13,509 nt of DNA, from the NCBI GenBank assembly GCA_025465145.1, contig JAODNS010000042.1, positions 1 to 13,509 of the forward strand, given 5' to 3'. The position numbers and the translations under genes were made by a program. Each line of letters starts with the position of its first letter. Positions within the stretch are counted from its first letter, which is position 1. The DNA comes from Frankiales bacterium (lineage in GTDB: Bacteria > Actinomycetota > Actinomycetes > Mycobacteriales > SCTD01). The notes under the pieces were generated by a model. It worked only from the letters and a program-made list of their open reading frames with translations, did no database searches and was not told the DNA's origin. Positions 1 through 6,698 of the stretch are shown here, in pieces.

Positions 1-295
1 CGAGGAGCCGGGCGAGGCGCGCGTCGATGGCCACGCTGGTACCGGGCCGCGGCTGGCCCTCGGGCGGCAGCGCATAGGTCATGCCGGCGCTGGTGCGCAC
101 CTTGACCGCGCCGAGCTCGTCGAGATCGCGGCTCAGGGTGGCCTGCGTGACCTCGACGCCGGCGGCCGCGAGTAGCCGGCCGAGCTCGGTCTGGCTGGCG
201 ACGGGCCGGCTCTCCAGGAGCTCGCCGATGCGGGCCTGCCGGGCCGCCTTCGTCAGCGGTACGGACCGCTGGTCGGTCCGGCGGGGTGCACGCAT
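1..295 (-). CDS. argR: Arginine repressor ArgR, N-terminal part (runs off the window)
   Basis: Partial gene: 98 codons from ATG at 295-293, continuing past base 1. The visible part is the winged helix-turn-helix DNA-binding domain. Residues about 16-40 (KAARQARIGELLES) form the first helix. The recognition region reads VTQATLSRDLDELGAVKVR, the family signature with the SR-D-ELG core, and is followed by the Y-A-L-P strand that ends the domain. The C-terminal arginine-binding and hexamerisation domain lies outside the window, so whether the protein is intact cannot be judged. The start is two bases after the argF stop, making it the last visible gene of the arg operon. By family knowledge ArgR with L-arginine represses arg genes through ARG boxes; a candidate box is present before argC. 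Confidence 0.93.
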   Translation of the reverse strand, partial: MRAPRRTDQRSVPLTKAARQARIGELLESRPVASQTELGRLLAAAGVEVTQATLSRDLDELGAVKVRTSAGMTYALPPEGQPRPGTSVAIDARLARLL

Positions 296-297
296 GC

Positions 298-1202
<905 letters not shown>

Positions 1203-1206
<4 letters not shown>

Positions 1207-1583
1207 GCGGAGATCGGGCCGCCCGTCACGTCGCCGACGCGGGTGAGCAGCTCGGCGACGGCGAACGGCTTGACGAAGACGTTGTCCTCGCCGAGCAGCG
1301 CCCGCATCCCGGGCACGGCGTCGATCTTGCCGGTCACGACGATGACGGGGATGTCCGCCAGCTCCGGGTCGTCGCGCAGCTCCTCGAGGACGCGCACGCC
1401 GCCGAGGTCCGGCATCATCAGGTCGAGCAGGACCAGCGCAGGGTGGGACGCGGTGGCCTTCACCAAGCCGGCCAGCCCGTCGGAGGCGGTGGCGACCTCG
1501 TAGCCCTCGGCGGACAGCAGCGTGTGCAGCAGGCCGCGCACGCTGGGGTCGTCCTCGACGACCAGGACTCGCGTGGCACTCAC
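1203..1583 (-). CDS. Stand-alone response regulator receiver protein
   Basis: A 126-residue CheY-like receiver with no output domain. The acidic pocket is E10-D11-D12, the phosphoacceptor is D54 in LVLLDLMMPDLGG, the switch Thr is T84 in VIVVTG, and the conserved Lys is K105 in VFVKPF. The full set is present, so it should be phosphorylatable. The GTG start at 1583-1581 follows GGAG with a 7-base spacer, 25 bases after the argD stop. Its own stop overlaps the argF ATG. It therefore sits inside the arginine operon, which is unexpected for a signalling protein. No cognate kinase is adjacent; the nearest histidine kinase in the window begins about 9 kb upstream. Its target cannot be deduced from sequence; regulation by protein-protein contact is the usual mode for receivers without an output domain. 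Confidence 0.93.
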
Positions 1584-1608
1584 GGTCGGGCTCCGTTCTG
1601 AGGGGCGG

Positions 1609-2796
1609 TCATGGCGCGACCCTAGCGGCGTACAGCAGGCCCGGAAGCGCCGCCACGAAAGCCTCGAGCTGCGCTCCGGTGACCACCAGCGGCGGAGCCA
1701 GCCGCAGCACGTCGGCGGTCGGTGCGTTGATCAGGAAGCCTGCCTCACGTGCGGCGCGCTCGGCGGCGACGGCCACCGGCTCGGTGAGAACGATGCCGCG
1801 CCACAGGCCGACGCCGCGGACGGTCGAGACGAGCGGGTGGTCGAGCCCCTCGATGGCCGCCGAGAGCTGGTCGCCGAGCTTCGTCGCCTGCTCCAGCAGG
1901 CCGTCCGCCTCGATCACGTCGAGGACGGCGAGGGCAGCGGCGCAGGACAGCGGGTTCCCGCCGAAGGTGGTCCCGTGGTCGCCGGCAGCCAGCGCGGTCG
2001 CGGCTGTGCCGTCGGCGAGCACGGCACCGAGCGGCAGGCCGCCGCCGAGCCCCTTGGCGAGGGTGACGACGTCGGCGCGCACACCCGGAGCGGTGACCCG
2101 GCTGGCCAGCCAGTCGCCGGCCCGGCCGATCCCGCCCTGGACCTCGACGAGGTGCAGCAGCGCACCGGTCGCGTCGCAGACCGTCCGCGCGGCCTCGAGG
2201 TACCCGGGCGGCGGCACAACGACGCCGCACTCCCCCATCACCGGCTCGAGCACCACACTCGCGGTCTCGTGGGTGACTGCCTCGGCCAGCGCGTCCGCGT
2301 CCCCGTACGGGACGAACGTCACCGGCCCGGGCAGCGGCTCGAACGGCGAGCGCTTGGCCGGCTGGCCGGTGATGGCGAGCGCGCCCAGCGTGCGGCCGTG
2401 GAAGGCGCCCTCCGCGGCGACCCAGCCGCCGCCGCGCCGGAGCCGGCGGCTGATCTTCAGCGCCGCCTCGTTCGCCTCCGCGCCCGAGTTGGTGAACAGC
2501 ACCCGCGTTGTCGGGGTGCCGATGAGCTGCTGCAGCCGCTCGGCGAGCCGCAGCCCGGGCTCGTGCACGGCGAGGTTGCTGGTGTGGCCGAGCAGCCGTA
2601 CCTGCGCGGAGACGGCGTCCACCACGGCCGGGTGGGCGTGGCCCAGGACGTTGACCGCGATGCCGCCGAGCAGGTCGACGTACTCGCGGTCGTCCTCGTC
2701 CCACACCCGCGCGCCCTCGCCGCGGACGAGGGACACCTTCGGCGTGCCGTAGTTGCCCATCATCACGGCGTCCCAGCGCCGCTGCATGTCACTCAC
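1609..2796 (-). CDS. argD: Acetylornithine aminotransferase with altered PLP site
   Basis: Class III, fold-type I PLP aminotransferase (395 aa) for N-acetylglutamate semialdehyde to N-acetylornithine. The GTG start at 2796 is chosen because the protein then begins MSDMQRRWDAVMMGNYGTP, as in actinobacterial ArgD, and GAGGGG lies nine bases upstream (2807-2812). Present are FTNSGAEANEAALK (101-114), FHGRT (132-136), the Schiff-base lysine K248 in TLAKGLGGG, TTFGGNP (276-282) and LRLAPPL (364-370). Oddity: the motif normally read as LDEVQTGIGRTG is here LVEVQGGIGRAG (216-227). The Asp that holds the PLP pyridine nitrogen is Val217, and the following Thr is Gly221. EPVMGECG at 184-191 also departs from the usual EPxQGEGG. 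The frame is intact, so this is not an obvious pseudogene, but activity is in doubt. Confidence 0.93.
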   Translation of the reverse strand: MSDMQRRWDAVMMGNYGTPKVSLVRGEGARVWDEDDREYVDLLGGIAVNVLGHAHPAVVDAVSAQVRLLGHTSNLAVHEPGLRLAERLQQLIGTPTTRVLFTNSGAEANEAALKISRRLRRGGGWVAAEGAFHGRTLGALAITGQPAKRSPFEPLPGPVTFVPYGDADALAEAVTHETASVVLEPVMGECGVVVPPPGYLEAARTVCDATGALLHLVEVQGGIGRAGDWLASRVTAPGVRADVVTLAKGLGGGLPLGAVLADGTAATALAAGDHGTTFGGNPLSCAAALAVLDVIEADGLLEQATKLGDQLSAAIEGLDHPLVSTVRGVGLWRGIVLTEPVAVAAERAAREAGFLINAPTADVLRLAPPLVVTGAQLEAFVAALPGLLYAARVAP

Positions 2797-2852
2797 AGGA
2801 ACACGTCCCCTCGCTCCAGCAGCGCCGGGCACCGCCCACAGCTTCCGCTCAT
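2793..2852 (-). CDS. Possible 19-residue coupling mini-ORF between argB and argD
   Basis: The frame ATG (2852-2850) to TGA (2795-2793) encodes MSGSCGRCPALLERGDVFL. Its ATG overlaps the argB stop as ATGA and its TGA overlaps the argD GTG start as GTGA. A ribosome finishing argB could thus restart here and be delivered exactly to the argD start, passing over the argD GAGGGG ribosome-binding site. I recognise no family. It may be a real coupling leader or a chance product of high-GC sequence; the two exact four-base overlaps are the only support. Confidence 0.3.
   Translation of the reverse strand: MSGSCGRCPALLERGDVFL
2807..2812 (-). promoter_or_regulatory. argD: Ribosome binding site of argD
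   Basis: Reads GAGGGG on the minus strand, ten bases before GTG 2796 counting from its last base. It favours that start over the in-frame GTG at 2832, which has no such site and would add 12 residues unlike other ArgD proteins. Confidence 0.6.
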
Positions 2853-3733
2853 GTGGGCACCACCATCGTGCCGACGCCCTCGTCCGTGAACAGCTCCAGC
2901 AGCAGCGAGTGCCCGACCCGGCCGTCGAGCACGTGCGCCCGCGGCACGCCGCCGCGCACGGCCGCGAGGCACGCCGCCATCTTCGGGACCATGCCGCTCG
3001 TCAGGCCAGGCAGCAGCTGCTCCAACTCGTCGGCGGTCAGCGAGCTGATCACCTCCTCGCTCGCCGGCCAGTCCGCGTACAGCCCCTCGACGTCCGTGAG
3101 GACGACGAGCTTCTCCGCACGCAGCGCCACCGCGACGGCAGCGGCTGCGGTGTCGGCGTTCACGTTGTAGATCTCGCCGTGCTCGCCCCGCGCCACGGTT
3201 GCGACGACCGGCACCTTGCCCTCGTCGAGCAGCGCCTCGAGGATCGCCGGCTGCACGTCGACGACCTCGCCCACCAAGCCCACGTCGACCGGCTCCCCGT
3301 CGACGAGGACGTCCCGCCGCTCCGCCGTGAACAGGTGCGCGTCCTCGCCGGACAGGCCGACCGCGAAGGGGCCGTGCGCGTTGATGGTGCCGACGACGTC
3401 GCTGTTGACCTGCCCCACGAGGACCATCCGGACGACCTGCATCGTCTCCGGCGTCGTGACGCGGTAGCCGCCGCGGAACTCGCTGGCGACGCCGAGCTTC
3501 TCCAGGTGCGCGGTGATCTGCGGGCCGCCACCGTGGACGACGACGACGCGCACGCCCGCGTACCGGAGGAAGACCACGTCCTCCGCGAAGGCGGCCTGCA
3601 GCTCGGGCGAGGTCATCGCGTTGCCGCCGTACTTCACGACAACGGTCCGCCCGGAGAAGGACTTCAGCCAGGGCAAGGCCTCCACCAGGGCGCCGGCCTT
3701 GCCGAGGGCGGCGTGGCCGCGGGCGAGGGTCAT
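2849..3733 (-). CDS. argB: Acetylglutamate kinase
   Basis: Phosphorylates N-acetyl-L-glutamate with ATP; the second step of the pathway and usually the target of arginine feedback. The 294 residues are normal for the family. The phosphate-binding KYGGNAM is at 34-40, HGGGPQI at 67-73, RVTTPETMQVVRMVLVGQVN at 91-110, YNVNADTAA at 189-197, VLTDVEGLY at 211-219, and the catalytic Lys is K251 in SGMVPKM. About 22 residues precede the kinase core (HAALGKAGALVEALPWLKSF), as in the arginine-inhibited hexameric enzymes whose N-terminal helix joins the dimers; arginine sensitivity is therefore inferred. The ATG overlaps the argJ stop (ATGA). The frame stays open well upstream inside argJ, but the family start and the overlap fix ATG 3733. 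Confidence 0.97.
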   Translation of the reverse strand: MTLARGHAALGKAGALVEALPWLKSFSGRTVVVKYGGNAMTSPELQAAFAEDVVFLRYAGVRVVVVHGGGPQITAHLEKLGVASEFRGGYRVTTPETMQVVRMVLVGQVNSDVVGTINAHGPFAVGLSGEDAHLFTAERRDVLVDGEPVDVGLVGEVVDVQPAILEALLDEGKVPVVATVARGEHGEIYNVNADTAAAAVAVALRAEKLVVLTDVEGLYADWPASEEVISSLTADELEQLLPGLTSGMVPKMAACLAAVRGGVPRAHVLDGRVGHSLLLELFTDEGVGTMVVPT

Positions 3734-4881
3734 GTGGAGTACGCCGAGTTCTCGTGCACGTAGGCCGTCGTCAGGTCGTTGGTGCGCACCGTGACGGAGG
3801 CGTCGCCGGCGTGCAGGTCGATGAGGACGTGCACGTCGCGGCCGCGGAACGGCACCGTCGCCGGGTCCTCGAACTGCTCGCCCGCCCTGCACACCTGGAC
3901 GCCGTTGAAGTGCACGTCGATCGCGTAGACGTCGAACTCGGCGGACGTCGTGCCCACCGACGCAAGCACCCGGCCCCAGTTGGGGTCCTCGCCGAAGACG
4001 GCGCACTTGAACAGGTTGCTGCGGGCCACCGAGCGAGCGACCTCCAGCGCGTCCTGCTCGTCCCCGGCGCCGACCACCTCGATGGCGATGTCGTGCTCCG
4101 ATCCCTCTGCGTCGCGCAGGAGCTGGTGCGCGAGGTCGGCGCACACGGACTGGACGACAGCCGCGAAGGCGATGCCGTCGGGCGCGGTGCCGCTGGCGCC
4201 GGAGGCGAGCAGGACGACGGTGTCGTTGGTGGACTGGCAGCCGTCCGAGTCGAGTCGGTCGAACGTCGTACGCGTGGCGGCGCGCAGGGCGCGGTCGCAC
4301 TCCTCCGCGGTCACGTCGGCGTCGGTGGTGAGGACCACGAGCATCGTCGCGAGCGCGGGCGCGAGCATCCCCGCGCCCTTCGCCATGCCGCCGACGACGA
4401 AGCCTGGGCCTTCGTACGAGGCCGTCTTCGGCACGCTGTCCGTCGTCATGATGGCGACCGCCGCGTCGTCCCCGCCGGTCGAGGACAGGGCGGCGTGCGC
4501 GGCGTCGACGCCCTGCAGCACGCGCTCCCGGCTGAACAGCGGGCCGATCAGCCCGGTGGAGCAGACGACGACGTCACCAGCGCCGTCCGCGAGCAGCTCG
4601 CCGACGCGCTCGGCCGTCGAGTGCGTGACCTGGAAGCCGGCCGCGCCGGTGCCGCAGTTGGCTCCTCCCGAGTTGAGGACGACAGCGCGCACCTTGCCGT
4701 CCTTCACCACCTGTTCGCTCCACAGCACGGGGTTGGCCTTGAAGCGGTTGCTCGTGAACACGGCTGCAGCCGCACGGGACGGCCCGTCATTGACGACCAG
4801 CGCGACGTCCGGCTTGCCGCTGTCCTTCAGCCCCGCGGCGACGCCCGCAGCGCGAAAGCCCTGCGGTGCAGTGACGGTCAC
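3730..4881 (-). CDS. argJ: Glutamate N-acetyltransferase / amino-acid acetyltransferase (ArgJ)
   Basis: Moves the acetyl group from N-acetylornithine to glutamate, recycling acetyl and releasing ornithine; some members also use acetyl-CoA. There are 383 residues from GTG 4881, which overlaps the argC stop as GTGA. The Ntn-type self-cleavage site is in GMLAPALATML (171-181), with T179 the expected nucleophile and new N-terminus of the beta chain. Oxyanion and substrate residues appear in NSGGANCGTG (70-79) and CSTGLIG (107-113); MTTD is at 145-148, and NLFKCAVFGEDPNWGR lies in the beta chain. The C-terminus ENSAYST resembles the usual N-EY-(S/T)T ending. No argE or argA is visible, which fits the cyclic pathway. 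Whether it is mono- or bifunctional cannot be read from the sequence. Confidence 0.97.
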   Translation of the reverse strand: MTVTAPQGFRAAGVAAGLKDSGKPDVALVVNDGPSRAAAAVFTSNRFKANPVLWSEQVVKDGKVRAVVLNSGGANCGTGAAGFQVTHSTAERVGELLADGAGDVVVCSTGLIGPLFSRERVLQGVDAAHAALSSTGGDDAAVAIMTTDSVPKTASYEGPGFVVGGMAKGAGMLAPALATMLVVLTTDADVTAEECDRALRAATRTTFDRLDSDGCQSTNDTVVLLASGASGTAPDGIAFAAVVQSVCADLAHQLLRDAEGSEHDIAIEVVGAGDEQDALEVARSVARSNLFKCAVFGEDPNWGRVLASVGTTSAEFDVYAIDVHFNGVQVCRAGEQFEDPATVPFRGRDVHVLIDLHAGDASVTVRTNDLTTAYVHENSAYST

Positions 4882-5888
4882 GGTGCGACCCCGGCGCTGG
4901 ACAGGCCCGCAACCTCGTCGAGCCCCAGGACGAGGTTCGCGCACTGCAGCGCCTGACCGGCTGCGCCCTTGCCGAGGTTGTCAATCGCGCTGACGACGAC
5001 GGCGCGGCCGGCGTCCGCGTCCACGGTCACCTGCAGCTGGCAGGCGTTGCTGCCCGCGGTGGCGGCGGTGTGCGGCCAGCGGCCGGCCGGCAGGACGTGG
5101 ACGAACGGCTCGTCCGCGTACTGCTCGGCGAGCGCCGCCCGCAGCTCGTCCTCGGTAGCGGTCGTGCGCGCGGTGCAGGTAGCGAGGATCCCGCGCGGCA
5201 TGGGGGCGAGCACCGGGGTGAACGACAGCGACACGTCCGCACCCGCCGCCCGGCCGAGCGTCTGCCGGATCTCGGGCGTGTGCTGATGCGCGCCGACCTT
5301 GTACGCGGCGAGGTCGCCCATGACCTCACTGCCGAGCAGGGCGGCCCTGGCACTCCGGCCCGCGCCGCTGGTGCCGGAGGCGGCGACGACGACGAGGTCG
5401 GCGGGGTCCACGAGCCGCGCTGCGAGCAACGGCGCGAGGGCCAGGGCGACGGCGGTCGGGTAGCAGCCGGGGTTCGCGATCCGCGTCGCGCCGCGCAGGT
5501 CGTCGCGGAACAGCTCGGGCAGGCCGTACGGCCACTGCCCGGCGTACGGCGTGCCGTAGAAGCGCTGCCAGGCAACGGGATCGGCGAGCCGGAAGTCGGC
5601 GCCGAGGTCCACGACCGGCAGGTCGGGCGGCAGCTGCGCCGCCAGTGGGCCGGACTCGCCGTGCGGCAGCGCGAGGAAGAGGACGTCGCTGCCGGCCAGC
5701 GCGTCCGCATCAGTCGCGGCGAACACGCGGTCGGCCAGGGCGGGCAGCTGCGGGTGCAGGTCCGTCACCGGCAGCCCGGCGGAGGACCCGGCGGCCAGGA
5801 CGCCGACCTCGAGGCTCGGGTGCCCGAGCAGCAGGCGGAGCAGCTCGCCGCCCGCGTAGCCGCTTGCCCCCGCGACCGCTGCTGTCAT
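4878..5888 (-). CDS. argC: N-acetyl-gamma-glutamyl-phosphate reductase
   Basis: NADPH-dependent reduction of N-acetylglutamyl phosphate to the semialdehyde, the third pathway step. There are 336 residues from ATG 5888. The nucleotide loop GASGYAGGELLRLL is at 7-20, LPHGES at 74-79, the catalytic Cys is C142 in ANPGCYPTA, SGTSGAGR follows at 171-178, the HQHTPEI motif carrying the catalytic His is at 201-207, and DNLGKGAAGQA closes the domain. All expected residues are present. A GTG two codons earlier (5894) is an alternative start; neither has a strong ribosome-binding site (GGGTGGG lies just before the ATG). It is the first gene of the arg operon, 33 bases after the dehydrogenase stop, and that gap holds candidate operator sequences. 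Confidence 0.97.
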   Translation of the reverse strand: MTAAVAGASGYAGGELLRLLLGHPSLEVGVLAAGSSAGLPVTDLHPQLPALADRVFAATDADALAGSDVLFLALPHGESGPLAAQLPPDLPVVDLGADFRLADPVAWQRFYGTPYAGQWPYGLPELFRDDLRGATRIANPGCYPTAVALALAPLLAARLVDPADLVVVAASGTSGAGRSARAALLGSEVMGDLAAYKVGAHQHTPEIRQTLGRAAGADVSLSFTPVLAPMPRGILATCTARTTATEDELRAALAEQYADEPFVHVLPAGRWPHTAATAGSNACQLQVTVDADAGRAVVVSAIDNLGKGAAGQALQCANLVLGLDEVAGLSSAGVAP

Positions 5889-5892
5889 GCCC

Positions 5893-5930
5893 ACCCGGTC
5901 ACCATACAGGAAGCCGTATGGCTATGCAGT
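5893..5930 (-). promoter_or_regulatory. Candidate ArgR operator (ARG boxes) and promoter of argC
   Basis: The gap upstream of argC contains, on the minus strand, ACTGCATAGCCATACGGC (5930-5913) and, 20 bases on, a second half-site TGTAT (5908-5904). TGCAT-type half-sites spaced about two helical turns apart are typical of ArgR operators, and TGCATnnCCAT resembles ARG boxes reported before Streptomyces argC (from memory). Within it CCATAC/GTATGG (5902-5907 with 5916-5921) is a perfect 6-bp inverted repeat. TATGGT (5906-5901) could be a -10 element, but no good -35 is seen. The right half-sites are weak, so this is a candidate only. Confidence 0.4.
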
Positions 5931-6698
5931 CGGCAGCGGGACCAGGCGGAGCGTGCCGGCCTCGTCGTGGGGCACGGGCGCGTCCAGGTCGGTGCTCGTG
6001 CGCAGGAACCGGCCGGACAGGTCGTCGTGCCGGCCGGACGCCAGGGCCAGCGCCAGCTCCGCTGCCCGGTCCGGTGGCACGCCTTGGCGCCGGGCCATCC
6101 CGCGCCAGTCGGGGTAGTGCGCGAGGAACTCCTCCGGGAACTCGGTCATGTCGGTGGCCACCATCCCCGGGCTGATGGCGAAGACGCTGACGCCGGTGCC
6201 GACCAGCTCACCGGCCACGGAGTCGACGAGCCGCATGACGGCCGCCTTCGACGTGGCGTAGGCCGACGCGTACGGCATGGGCGCCGTACCGATCCCGCTG
6301 CCCAGCACCACGATCCGGCCGCGGCCGCGCTGGACCATGCCCGGCAGCGCGACGCGCAGGGCGAGCAGCGGCCCACGCACGTTGACCTCGACGTCCCGCC
6401 ACCACGCGTCCGGGTCGCTCTCCCACAGCGGCCCCGCGACCGTGAACAACCCGGCGTTGGCGACGACCAGGTCGAGCGGCCCGAGGTCGGCCTCCGCCCG
6501 CTGCACCGCGGCGGCCATCGCCGCCTGGTCGGTCGCGTCGGCAACGACCGCGAGCGCGGCGTCGCCGGCAGCGACGGTCTCGTCCAGAACCGCGGCGGTG
6601 CGGCCGGTGATCGCCACGGCATAGCCCGCCGCCGTCAGCGTGGCAGCGATGGTGCGGCCGATGCCGCGGCCGCCGCCGGTGACGAGGGCGACGCTCAC
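5922..6698 (-). CDS. Short-chain dehydrogenase/reductase (SDR), substrate unknown
   Basis: A 258-residue classical SDR. The dinucleotide loop TGGGRGIG is at 7-14, a basic R33 after the second strand suggests NADP(H), and an acidic D54 sits in VADATD. NAG is at 81-83, and the catalytic tetrad is N106, S134, Y147 and K151 (Y-A-T-S-K). ISPGMVATDM at 175-184 begins the substrate loop. The C-terminal tail from about 235 is unlike well-known families. The GTG at 6698 overlaps the pheT stop as GTGA, so it is translated with the phenylalanyl-tRNA synthetase rather than with argC, from which it is separated by a possible operator. The frame is open far into pheT, but SDRs begin just before the TGGG loop. 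The substrate cannot be predicted. Confidence 0.92.
   Translation of the reverse strand: MSVALVTGGGRGIGRTIAATLTAAGYAVAITGRTAAVLDETVAAGDAALAVVADATDQAAMAAAVQRAEADLGPLDLVVANAGLFTVAGPLWESDPDAWWRDVEVNVRGPLLALRVALPGMVQRGRGRIVVLGSGIGTAPMPYASAYATSKAAVMRLVDSVAGELVGTGVSVFAISPGMVATDMTEFPEEFLAHYPDWRGMARRQGVPPDRAAELALALASGRHDDLSGRFLRTSTDLDAPVPHDEAGTLRLVPLPTA

Noticed and set aside
1609..2832. argD starting at GTG 2832
   Set aside because: It adds 12 residues not seen in the family and lacks a ribosome-binding site; GTG 2796 gives the usual MSDMQRRW start.
2849..4300. argB read as a 483-residue protein
   Set aside because: The extra 189 N-terminal residues are an Arg-rich shadow of argJ. Kinase homology begins at ATG 3733, which overlaps the argJ stop.
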